Shown here: positions 47,312 through 54,979 of the stretch, in pieces
Numbering within the stretch: the stretch's first letter is position 1
Layout: the number at the start of each line of letters is the position of its first letter
Assembly (NCBI RefSeq): GCF_040566555.1
Contig: NZ_JBEWYP010000004.1
Coordinates: 197,487 to 261,486 of the forward strand
Length of the DNA: 64,000 nucleotides
Reading direction: 5' to 3'
Origin: Sediminicola sp040566555
GTDB taxonomy: Bacteria > Bacteroidota > Bacteroidia > Flavobacteriales > Flavobacteriaceae
Notes under the pieces: model-generated
Told to the model about the DNA's origin: nothing
Seen by the model: only the letters and a program-made list of their open reading frames with translations
Databases searched by the model: none
Made by a program: the position numbers and the translations under genes

Positions 47312-47925
47312 TTTTCTTTCTTTTTAAGGAACAATTGCTCCTTGATGCTTTTTAATCGTGTAAATGCTTTTGTATTCAAATTGCTGTCCTCCACCTTTTT
47401 CTTGGCGTGCGGATCATATAACATGCCCGTGCACAAGCACATTTTTGTTTCAGTCCTGGTAAGAATATCAAAATTCTTGCAGGTTTGGCAGCCCTTCCAA
47501 AATTCTGGATCATCGGTAAGTTCCGAAAAGGTAACGGGCTTATAGCCCAGCTCATAATTCATTTTCATTACGGCCAACCCAGTGGTAATACCAAATATTT
47601 TAGCGTCCGGAAATTTTTTCCTGGAAAGTTCAAAAACGGCTTTTTTGATTTGTTTGGCAAGGCCTTGTCCTCTGTAATCGGGGTGGACGATTAATCCTGA
47701 ATTGGCGACAAATTTTTCATGGCCCCATACTTCTATATAGCAGAAACCGGCAAATTTGTCCCCGTCCAAGGCTAAAATGGCGTTGCCATTTTTTAACCTT
47801 TTCTCAATATACTCCGTAGTTCGTTTTGCAATACCGGTGCCGCGTACTTTGGCAGACTCCTCTATGGTATCACAGATGATCTGGGAATATTTAAAATATG
47901 ATTCATTAGCAATAACAATCTTCAT
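47308..47925 (-). CDS. GNAT-family acyltransferase, candidate N-acylglutamate synthase
   Basis: First structural gene of the arginine operon. The frame extends to 47997, but the ATG at 47925 (MKIVIANESYFKYS) gives a normal N-terminus (205 aa). The GNAT acyl-CoA motif is HPDYRGQGLAK (about 81-91). The C-terminal part carries four cysteines, CQTC (146, 149) and CLC (163, 165), possibly a metal site. No argA or argJ lies in the operon, so this protein may supply N-acylglutamate, the first intermediate. I recall a Bacteroides GNAT gene (BT3761) with this role from genetic work; orthology was not checked. Otherwise it would be a GNAT of unknown substrate. Confidence 0.8.
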   Translation of the reverse strand: MKIVIANESYFKYSQIICDTIEESAKVRGTGIAKRTTEYIEKRLKNGNAILALDGDKFAGFCYIEVWGHEKFVANSGLIVHPDYRGQGLAKQIKKAVFELSRKKFPDAKIFGITTGLAVMKMNYELGYKPVTFSELTDDPEFWKGCQTCKNFDILTRTETKMCLCTGMLYDPHAKKKVEDSNLNTKAFTRLKSIKEQLFLKKKEK

Positions 47926-47972
47926 TGAATGTTGCTTTAGGATTAAATAAAATAATGATTTTTTTCGAGAGT

Positions 47973-47996
47973 TGGAAATGGACTCACCTATTTCCA
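47973..47996 (-). promoter_or_regulatory. Leader hairpin between Arg leader ORF and GNAT gene
   Basis: TGGAAAT and ATTTCCA pair (7 bp, 10-nt loop) on the minus strand between the leader ORF and the GNAT start. An A-run follows rather than a U-run, so it is not a canonical terminator; it may be a pause or alternative-fold element. Confidence 0.35.
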
Positions 47997-48012
47997 TAAT
48001 AGAAGCGCACCC

Positions 48013-48096
48013 TTACGGGCGACGACGTGTAGGCGTAAATGTATAAGCGGGAAAAGAAACCCGATTATGAAAAAGTATATGTGTAGTTACATTCAT
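48013..48096 (-). CDS. Arginine leader peptide, 27 codons
   Basis: A small ORF in the operon leader: ATG at 48096, TAA at 48015-48013. Codons 24-26 read CGT CGT CGC (Arg-Arg-Arg) just before Pro and stop, and another Arg codon (CGG) is at codon 12. The 3' end folds as CGCCC-GTAA-GGGTG, a GNRA-loop hairpin covering the Arg and stop codons, and a further 7-bp hairpin lies at 47973-47996. This fits a ribosome-stalling leader sensing charged tRNA-Arg. I see no U-run after the hairpins, so a classical terminator is not evident. Its ATG begins 7 bp past the -7 box, so the transcript would have almost no leader. Confidence 0.6.
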   Translation of the reverse strand: MNVTTHILFHNRVSFPAYTFTPTRRRP

Positions 48097-48103
48097 TACA
48101 AAA

Positions 48104-48111
48104 CAAATGTA
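48104..48111 (-). promoter_or_regulatory. -7 box of the arginine operon
   Basis: TACATTTG on the minus strand matches TAnnTTTG exactly. The leader ORF starts 7 bp further. No TTG at -33 spacing is convincing. I did not find a clear ARG-box palindrome in the 145 bp between the two genes. Confidence 0.5.
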
Positions 48112-48142
48112 CCAATTAAAATGAATTAGAGGTAAAACATGA

Positions 48143-49492
48143 TTAATTTTTACAAAATAACAGGTTTTTGTTATTTAGGGTAATCAATTCATAGATTAAG
48201 AAACCATATACTAGGATATATTCAATGCTGAGAATTAAAAGGCTCTCTTGAAACAGCGCATTGGAATAAGCCCAATAGCTCAAGATGACAGTAAAGGACC
48301 ACACCAGGGGAAACCTAAATTCAGTAAAAATCGCCAAAATGACCAAGAAGATGATGTACCACGGATGAACCGTTGTGGCCAAAAAATAATAGCAACTTAA
48401 AATCCATAACATAGAAACAATCAGACCGGATGTGTTTTTATTGTTGCGTAAAAAAGTAAAAACAAGGACCACCGTGATAATTATAAAGGGTATTACTTTT
48501 CCATAGACCTTTATCATTTCGTAAGCAGGGACATCAAATTGTAAACCAACGTATTTGATGATGTTATAAATACTTGCGTTGAATTCAAAATTTGAAAACC
48601 AAAGCCCTATGGTTGCGGAGTAGTTGGCGATGAAGTCCATCGTGAAAAATGGAAGCGTAAATACTAGAACGGCACCCCCTATGATGAAATAAAAGATCAA
48701 ACTTTTTTTGATGCCGTAATGTTTTAAGAACAGGGGCAGGAAGATAAGGGGAACAAGCTTAGTTAAAATAGCAAAAGCATAAAATACACCTCCCCACTGC
48801 CATTTTTTCTTTGCCGTAAAATAAATGGCAACCATAAAGAAAAATAACATGACTCCTTCAAAATGAAGATTGCCCGTAAGTTCTATAATGACCAATGGAT
48901 TTAAAAAATACCAGAAAATCAGATAGGACGATCTATTGAGGTGCTTCAATAACTTTATTCCAAAGTATAGAATACCCAGATCAGCGCATATTATTATGGC
49001 GCGCATCACCATGATGCTGCCTAGGATTGACTTCCCGCCTAATGCAGCTGCTAAGGCAAAAAGCACTTGGTTAAGAGGGGGGTAATTGGAAAAATGTTTG
49101 GCGCTCAGCTCTCCCATTCCCATATGTAATTCTTGGGCATTGGCAATGACGAGATTCCCTTGTGCCATTAGTTCGTTTGGTGTAAACAGATAGGGGTTGA
49201 AGCCCTGTCTGACCAATTCCCCATCCCATATAAAACGAAAGAAATCCTGGGAGAGATTAGGTGAGACAACAAAAAAGACCAAACGAAATAGAATGCCAGC
49301 AACGATAAGAAATTTAAAATTCCACTTCTCAAATTGTATGATTTTATAACACAAAAAAAATAACCCTAGGGATAGGGTTATTAGTTTTATAAAATCTGAC
49401 CTGTCTAGGTCATAAGCAAAACTCCCATAGAATCCGATGCTGATAAGCACCATAAGGATTGGAAATTTATGAAGTTTCCAATAGGAGGACAT
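48143..49492 (-). CDS. GT-C fold membrane glycosyltransferase (GT87/DUF2029-like)
   Basis: 449-residue polytopic protein with about ten to twelve membrane segments. The luminal loop after helix 2 contains SQDFFRFIWDGELVRQGFNPYLFTPNE, the acidic D-rich loop seen in polyprenyl-phosphate-sugar-dependent GT-C enzymes. Donor probably a polyprenyl-phosphate-linked hexose, acceptor unknown. It follows two GT2 genes in the same direction (2 bp after the last), so the three likely build one glycan or glycolipid. The name mannosyltransferase is a family habit, not proven here. Confidence 0.75.
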   Translation of the reverse strand: MSSYWKLHKFPILMVLISIGFYGSFAYDLDRSDFIKLITLSLGLFFLCYKIIQFEKWNFKFLIVAGILFRLVFFVVSPNLSQDFFRFIWDGELVRQGFNPYLFTPNELMAQGNLVIANAQELHMGMGELSAKHFSNYPPLNQVLFALAAALGGKSILGSIMVMRAIIICADLGILYFGIKLLKHLNRSSYLIFWYFLNPLVIIELTGNLHFEGVMLFFFMVAIYFTAKKKWQWGGVFYAFAILTKLVPLIFLPLFLKHYGIKKSLIFYFIIGGAVLVFTLPFFTMDFIANYSATIGLWFSNFEFNASIYNIIKYVGLQFDVPAYEMIKVYGKVIPFIIITVVLVFTFLRNNKNTSGLIVSMLWILSCYYFLATTVHPWYIIFLVILAIFTEFRFPLVWSFTVILSYWAYSNALFQESLLILSIEYILVYGFLIYELITLNNKNLLFCKN

Positions 49493-49494
49493 AC

Positions 49495-50979
49495 TTATGC
49501 TTTAGCAGTAAGTGAGTTGAAGAATACAAATCCGAAACCTAAGAACAACATAAAATGGAATGGGAACAATCCAAAATCGTTCAAAGGAATGGCACTGTAC
49601 ATTCCAAACAAGAAATATATCATAAGCAATGCTTCCAATATCATGTTTGGAGATAATTTTTTAGCCAAGTATTTATTTCCTTTCCAACTATCTGTAAGGT
49701 TGTTAATGTTGAATTTTGGTGTTCTTACAAATTCACTTCTTTTCCCCATATGCCCTTCCAAGACTGCCATGGAATTGTGCAAAGAAAAACCTAAAGCTAC
49801 CGAGAAGAAGGTAAAAAATATTTTTATATAGTCCACAAAGCTATCAAAACTACTGCCCTGTATGCTCTTATAGGTAAACCAATAGCAGACAAATAAGATG
49901 ATGGTACTGACTACGAAGAAGCTTGTCACTTCAAAAATCCATCCCAAGTGACCGTACATATTCTTGATATACAACATTGGGATACTCAAAAATGCTACGA
50001 TGAACACGCATAGGAACATTGAACTGTTCAACAAATGCATCACACCATGGAATTTGGTCTTAAAGGAAATGTTCCTAGAGGTTACAACGCTCAATACAGT
50101 TTTTCTAAAGTTTTCCGCACCACCCTTGTTCCAACGGAATTGTTGGGAACGAGCTGCACTGATCACTACAGGGAGTTCTGCAGGAGTTTCTACATCTTCC
50201 AAATATTTAAACTTCCAGTTTTTCAATTGTGCCCTATAGCTCAAGTCCAAATCTTCAGTTAAGGTATCACCTTCCCAGTTACCGGCATCAAGGATACATT
50301 CCTTACGCCAGATACCTGCTGTACCATTAAAGTTGATGAAGTGTCCTTTTGCGTTTCTACCTACTTGTTCCAAAGTAAAGTGGGCATCCAATGCAAAGGC
50401 TTGGATTTTTGTCAAAGTAGAGTAATCTCTGTTGATATGTCCCCAACGGGTCTGTACCACACCAATTTCTTGGTCTTTGAAATATATAACGGTTTTTTTC
50501 AACCAATCTGCATCAGGTAAAAAGTCGGCATCAAAAATTGCGATAAATTCACCCTTGGCAATTTTAAGACCTTCTTTCAGTGCTCCGGCCTTATAGCCAG
50601 ATCTGTTTTCTCTTCTAATGTGAGTGATGTCCAATCCAGTTTCCTGAAGTGCAGCAATTCTTCTGGCAGTGTCGTTTACAGAATCATCTGTAGAATCGTC
50701 CAGTACCTGAATTTCAAGTTTACTTGATGGGTATTCAATTTTTGCAATATTCTCCAACAATCTCTCTACAACATACTCTTCATTGTAAATAGGCAATTGA
50801 ATGGTGACAAAGGGAATTTCTTTTGGATCAAGAAGATTGTATTTCGGGGCTTCTTGGTTCTGTCTTTTATACCAAAGATAATTTACAAGAAGGTTCAATT
50901 GAGCCAAACTGTAAAAGAAGATTAATACTAGCGCAATACTGTAGATTGCAATGATAATGTAAGTGATGGTTAGTCCCAT
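49495..50979 (-). CDS. Processive-type family 2 glycosyltransferase (cellulose synthase-like)
   Basis: 494-residue membrane GT2. One N-terminal helix, then the catalytic domain with IPFVTIQLPIYNE, DDSTDD (DD), DADFLPD (DxD), TEDLDLS (TED) and the acceptor motif QQFRWNKG (Q/RxxRW), then four C-terminal helices. This is the D, D, D, QxxRW set of beta-glycan synthases and glucosylceramide-like synthases; polymer or lipid product cannot be told. No c-di-GMP PilZ domain is present. Middle gene of the three-gene glycosyltransferase run. Confidence 0.88.
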   Translation of the reverse strand: MGLTITYIIIAIYSIALVLIFFYSLAQLNLLVNYLWYKRQNQEAPKYNLLDPKEIPFVTIQLPIYNEEYVVERLLENIAKIEYPSSKLEIQVLDDSTDDSVNDTARRIAALQETGLDITHIRRENRSGYKAGALKEGLKIAKGEFIAIFDADFLPDADWLKKTVIYFKDQEIGVVQTRWGHINRDYSTLTKIQAFALDAHFTLEQVGRNAKGHFINFNGTAGIWRKECILDAGNWEGDTLTEDLDLSYRAQLKNWKFKYLEDVETPAELPVVISAARSQQFRWNKGGAENFRKTVLSVVTSRNISFKTKFHGVMHLLNSSMFLCVFIVAFLSIPMLYIKNMYGHLGWIFEVTSFFVVSTIILFVCYWFTYKSIQGSSFDSFVDYIKIFFTFFSVALGFSLHNSMAVLEGHMGKRSEFVRTPKFNINNLTDSWKGNKYLAKKLSPNMILEALLMIYFLFGMYSAIPLNDFGLFPFHFMLFLGFGFVFFNSLTAKA

Positions 50980-51015
50980 TTTAGTTGATAAAGAAAAGTG
51001 TGATTAAGTTGATTT

Positions 51016-51705
51016 TTATTTAATACTATATTTAAAAATCCAACCTAGGATTTTTATGCCTGCAAATATACTACCTTTTACCGTACCTGATACTTTTGAT
51101 ACCCCAATTCTTTTTTTGTAACGAACCGCTACTTCGGTGTATGTAAGTTTCTTACGTAACGCTTTTAGTTGCATTTCTACAGTCCAGCCATAGGTCTTGT
51201 CCTCCATGTCCAATGCCAATAACTGGTCATATTTTATGGCTCTGAAGGGTCCTAAATCTGTATATTTTGCCTTAAAAAGCATTTTCATTAGAAAAGTTGC
51301 CAGATTATTGCCGAAAATCTGTTGCGGTGTCATAGAACCTTGCTCCCTCAGTTCCTTTACACGAGCCCCAATAACAAAATCTATGTCCCTTTCTATAATA
51401 GGTTCTACTATTTTGGTAATTTCTTCCGGGTAATCGGAATAGTCACCGTCGATAAATACGATAATATCAGGTGTTTTGGATCTTTTCGCTATGTATTCCA
51501 TTCCACATAGACAGGCATACCCATAACCCCTTCTGTTTTCACGTAGTACAGTGGCCCCTGCCTTCTCGGCGTTTATGGCGGTTTGGTCAGTGGAATTATT
51601 GTTCACGACAATTATTTCCGATATATATTGAGGTATTTCTTGAATTACTTTCGCAATAGAATCTTCTTCATTAAAAGCTGGAATAATTACTATGATGTCT
51701 TTCAT
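51016..51705 (-). CDS. Family 2 glycosyltransferase, polyprenyl-phosphate sugar synthase-like
   Basis: 229-residue soluble GT2: VIIPAFNEEDSIAKV, IVVNNNSTD, IVFIDGDYSDYPEE (DxD) and the GARVKELREQGSMTP region; the basic tail RYKKRIGVSKVSG is typical of polyprenol-phosphate glycosyltransferases of the dolichol-phosphate-mannose-synthase type. No C-terminal membrane helices. First gene of the run, probably making the lipid-linked donor used by the GT-C enzyme at the end of the operon (inference). Confidence 0.85.
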   Translation of the reverse strand: MKDIIVIIPAFNEEDSIAKVIQEIPQYISEIIVVNNNSTDQTAINAEKAGATVLRENRRGYGYACLCGMEYIAKRSKTPDIIVFIDGDYSDYPEEITKIVEPIIERDIDFVIGARVKELREQGSMTPQQIFGNNLATFLMKMLFKAKYTDLGPFRAIKYDQLLALDMEDKTYGWTVEMQLKALRKKLTYTEVAVRYKKRIGVSKVSGTVKGSIFAGIKILGWIFKYSIK

Positions 51706-51804
51706 TATACTTGTTTTGGACGCTAAGCTGTCCTTCCTTCTATTACTGATTTAGGTTCTTCTATTGTGTAATCCAAATGGCTTTACTCATTTTTTAAAAG
51801 CGGA

Positions 51805-51834
51805 CAAAAGTAGATAACTTGTATGCAATGGCAA
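51805..51834 (-). promoter_or_regulatory. Promoter of the glycosyltransferase operon
   Basis: On the minus strand TTG (51834-51832) and TACTTTTG (51812-51805) are separated by 19 nt, a good Bacteroidota promoter match. The GT2 start is about 100 bp downstream. Confidence 0.5.
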
Positions 51835-51858
51835 TACAAAAAATTATAATGTTTTTTA

Positions 51859-53451
51859 TTATTTCTGATTCACCAAATCCATAAGGTTTACGTCGTTCCC
51901 CAAAAGGATTTCAGTAGGATTGATACGGCCTTTTTCGGGTCCATTTTCCAGTTTTAATACCCCTCGTGGACAAACGGCAGAGCAAATTCCGCAGCCAACA
52001 CAACTAGACCTCACAATGTTTTCTCCTTTTTGTGCATATGCCCTGACATCTATTCCCATTTCACAATAGGTAGAGCAGTTACCGCAAGAAATACATTGTC
52101 CGCCATTGGTGGTGATCCTGAACCTTGAAAAAAGACGTTGTTGAAATCCAAGGATTGCTGCCATGGGGCAACCAAACCTACACCAGACCCTATTGCCAAA
52201 AATTGGGTAGAATCCAGTGCCAATTACACCAGAGAAGATACTGCCTATCAAAAATCCGTATGTTGTTCTTAAGGTTTCAGATTTGAAGAGAAAAACGTTC
52301 CCATCCCCACTAAGGTAATGGAATCCAATTAGTGCAACTATAATGGTAAAATAGCCAATGGCACCATAGAGTGCATCTTTTTGGAGTTCCTTTCTTTTAA
52401 AAAGCATCACCCACCCAAAGACAAGGGTCAATATACCCGCCACCCCAAGTAAAAAGGAATTTTTTGTCAACCAATATTTGCTACTGTCATTTCCCAGATA
52501 AGAGTAAATTACGGCAGTGGTCATTAAAGTCACAAATACAACCACACTGTGTACCACCCACCTCTCTATTTTCCAGGCTTTTTGTGTTTTGTCGCTTAAA
52601 TGCCTAAAGGAATCCCCAGCCGTTTCGGCAAGGCCTCCACATCCACAGACCCATGAACAATACCATCGTTTTCCATATTTGTAGGTGAGAATTGGGGTAA
52701 TGACAAAAATGGAAAGGATCCCAAAGATGAGCATGGCCAATCCTATATCCCCGGCATCGATCATACTATTGACCCGGTAACGCTCAAAATTATAATAGTT
52801 AAGGGGCCATATGTTTTTTAGGTCATAATAAGGAAGGGAAAATGATTCACTGTTCAGTCTGGACATAAATTCAGGAATCAGAAAGGCGAAGGCTGTTTGA
52901 AAAAACATGACACTAGAGGTGCGAATCATTTCATACCTGTTGTGTCTGTATTTCCAAATAAACTTAATGCCAAAAGCCAAAATAGCCACCGTATAAAGGG
53001 TGCCGTAAACAAACCATTGACTGGCAGGATTACCACTGAGGAGTTTGCTCAAGGGATCAAAAAAGGCGATGACCCCTGTGTTGTCCCCAGATTTTTGCAA
53101 TCCTAGATATTGGGGATAGAAGTAGAGGATAATATAAAAAGCGGTAAGGGCAATACCGGCCATCCAGGCCCAGACGCCTCTACTGGATATGGATTTAAAC
53201 CAGACACCATCATTTTTTATTCCTTTTTGGGTATGGGCATATGCCGCGGCTGAAAACCAAACCACCCCAATAAAAATGGCCAATAAGGATGTGGTCAGCC
53301 AAAATGCTTTATGAGGAAAATTTACATTGAATATGGCCAGTACCAAAATAGTGAGTCCGCCCATTCCCATCAATGTTGCTATTTTTTGGCCTAGGGTCAA
53401 GGCTTTTGGAGGTGTGCCGGTCAAGGCCATGTTTTTGTCGTATGTACTCAT
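51859..53451 (-). CDS. Polytopic 4Fe-4S polyferredoxin membrane protein
   Basis: 530-residue membrane protein with about ten helices. Cysteine groups: WYCSWVCGC (C265, C269, C271), WCRFGCP (C424, C428), then two ferredoxin-type 4Fe-4S clusters, CISCGNCSTYC (C453, 456, 459, 463) and CVGCGICSAVC (C484, 487, 490, 494). The layout resembles NapH/NosR/CcoG-type membrane electron carriers, but the length and the CGC variant make a direct name unsafe. It follows the NAD(P)H/FAD oxidoreductase gene by 12 bp, so the two probably pass electrons between NAD(P)H and a membrane or periplasmic acceptor. Confidence 0.82.
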   Translation of the reverse strand: MSTYDKNMALTGTPPKALTLGQKIATLMGMGGLTILVLAIFNVNFPHKAFWLTTSLLAIFIGVVWFSAAAYAHTQKGIKNDGVWFKSISSRGVWAWMAGIALTAFYIILYFYPQYLGLQKSGDNTGVIAFFDPLSKLLSGNPASQWFVYGTLYTVAILAFGIKFIWKYRHNRYEMIRTSSVMFFQTAFAFLIPEFMSRLNSESFSLPYYDLKNIWPLNYYNFERYRVNSMIDAGDIGLAMLIFGILSIFVITPILTYKYGKRWYCSWVCGCGGLAETAGDSFRHLSDKTQKAWKIERWVVHSVVVFVTLMTTAVIYSYLGNDSSKYWLTKNSFLLGVAGILTLVFGWVMLFKRKELQKDALYGAIGYFTIIVALIGFHYLSGDGNVFLFKSETLRTTYGFLIGSIFSGVIGTGFYPIFGNRVWCRFGCPMAAILGFQQRLFSRFRITTNGGQCISCGNCSTYCEMGIDVRAYAQKGENIVRSSCVGCGICSAVCPRGVLKLENGPEKGRINPTEILLGNDVNLMDLVNQK

Positions 53452-53463
53452 GAGGGAAATAGG

Positions 53464-54810
53464 TTATGCGTTGAAAAATATTCTTTTTAAACTTTTCTTC
53501 TTTAATCCAATGGACGCGTTGAACTGTTCATTGTATTTGGCTACGATAGAAGCTTCATATGTGTCATAGAATTCAGGATCAAAATTAGCATCCTTTAAGT
53601 GGGCCATGACATGATCAATAGATTTGCCATCTGTTAACCATCTGTCCACTATTTCGTGTCTCATTCTTATACCAAAGGTGTTGATCCCTAAAAATTCCTT
53701 GGTCCCTTTGTGAAAAGAAATAGTGACGCACGCCTTTTCATCTTTATGCCTCCAATGGAAATGTTCCTCATAGGGTTTTCTATTTCGCTCACTAAATACC
53801 CACCCATAAGTTTGATATTCAATATCCAAAAATTTGGCAGAATTGAACCAGTGTCCAGGATTATAGGGTGTGGGATTGCCACATATTGTCTGGGCAATTG
53901 CTTCACCCATCATTCGGCCTGTATACCAAACAGCTTCTACAGGTCTTCTGTTTCCAATGGGTTCGTGTTGTTCTGCACAGTCCCCAATGGCATAGATGTC
54001 CTTAATATTGGTTTCCAACATCCGGTTAACTTTAACCCCCTTGCCCAAGGTTATTCCTGAGTCTTCAAGAAAATCTATATTGGGGGTTACCCCAGCGGTA
54101 AGTCCTACTAGGTTGCACTCAATAGTCTCTCCTTTATCTGTAGTAACAGCTTTTGCATGGCCATTTTCATCGGATAGAATTTCTTTTAGGTTAGTACCCA
54201 GTTGCAAATCTATATGATGCTCTAAAATATGTTCATTGATCATTTCTGATTCGCCTTTTGGCAGGACGCCATTCCAAAAGCTGTCTTCTCGAACCAAAAA
54301 TGTGACAGGAATCTTTCTACTTCGCAACATTTCCGCCAATTCTATTCCTATAAGTCCCCCGCCAACAATTACAGCTCGGGAGCACACCTCTTTGTTGGGT
54401 GCGTTCAATTCCAAAGCATCAAGATCTTGTTTGGAATACAATCCCTGTACCCCTTTCAAATCTTGTCCTGGCCATCCAAATTTGTTGGGCTTGGAGCCGG
54501 TTGCAATTATCAATTTATCATATCCTATGGATTCAGAACTGGCTAATTCAATTTTTTTTGATTTATGGTCGACCTTAGTAACAAAACCATTCACCAGATT
54601 GATCCGGTTCTTATCCCAAAAGAAATCTTCATATGGTTTAATGTGTTCAAATTGCATGTGTCCCATATATACATACATCAGTGCGGTACGGGCAAAGAAG
54701 TGGTCTGTCTCTGCGGAAACTATGGTTATTTTTTTGTCAGAAAGCTTTCGAATATGTCTGGCAGCGGTAACCCCTGCTATTCCATTACCAATAATAACGA
54801 TATGTTCCAT
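53464..54810 (-). CDS. NAD(P)/FAD-dependent pyridine nucleotide-disulfide-type oxidoreductase
   Basis: 448-residue flavoprotein with the N-terminal FAD motif IVIIGNGIAGVTAARHI, the NAD-binding motif RAVIVGGGLIGIELAEMLRSR at about 145-165 and the second FAD motif IYAIGDCAEQ near residue 265. It resembles ferredoxin/rubredoxin reductases and nitrite-reductase FAD subunits. No redox-active CxxC disulfide is visible. First gene of a two-gene unit with the polyferredoxin, for which it is the likely electron donor. Confidence 0.88.
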   Translation of the reverse strand: MEHIVIIGNGIAGVTAARHIRKLSDKKITIVSAETDHFFARTALMYVYMGHMQFEHIKPYEDFFWDKNRINLVNGFVTKVDHKSKKIELASSESIGYDKLIIATGSKPNKFGWPGQDLKGVQGLYSKQDLDALELNAPNKEVCSRAVIVGGGLIGIELAEMLRSRKIPVTFLVREDSFWNGVLPKGESEMINEHILEHHIDLQLGTNLKEILSDENGHAKAVTTDKGETIECNLVGLTAGVTPNIDFLEDSGITLGKGVKVNRMLETNIKDIYAIGDCAEQHEPIGNRRPVEAVWYTGRMMGEAIAQTICGNPTPYNPGHWFNSAKFLDIEYQTYGWVFSERNRKPYEEHFHWRHKDEKACVTISFHKGTKEFLGINTFGIRMRHEIVDRWLTDGKSIDHVMAHLKDANFDPEFYDTYEASIVAKYNEQFNASIGLKKKSLKRIFFNA

Positions 54811-54979
54811 ATAAAGAATCGGTTGTTGTTGCTTAAGTCGTGCTTAAATATAAGAACTTAATTCCCGGTCTTTTATTTATAAGTAATTTAAATATGGGCA
54901 AACCCAAATTCAGGTCACAGGTATGTTAATGTAGGGGATATATTGTATTTCAAATCCTTATTTGGTGTATTTTAGTGAC

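Noticed and set aside
47926..47997. Longer GNAT start at 47997
   Set aside because: The extension is not like a GNAT N-terminus and lies in the hairpin region of the leader.
48097..48142. ArgR-type ARG box near AATGAATT
   Set aside because: Only one half resembling the box is found; no paired palindrome of the expected form.
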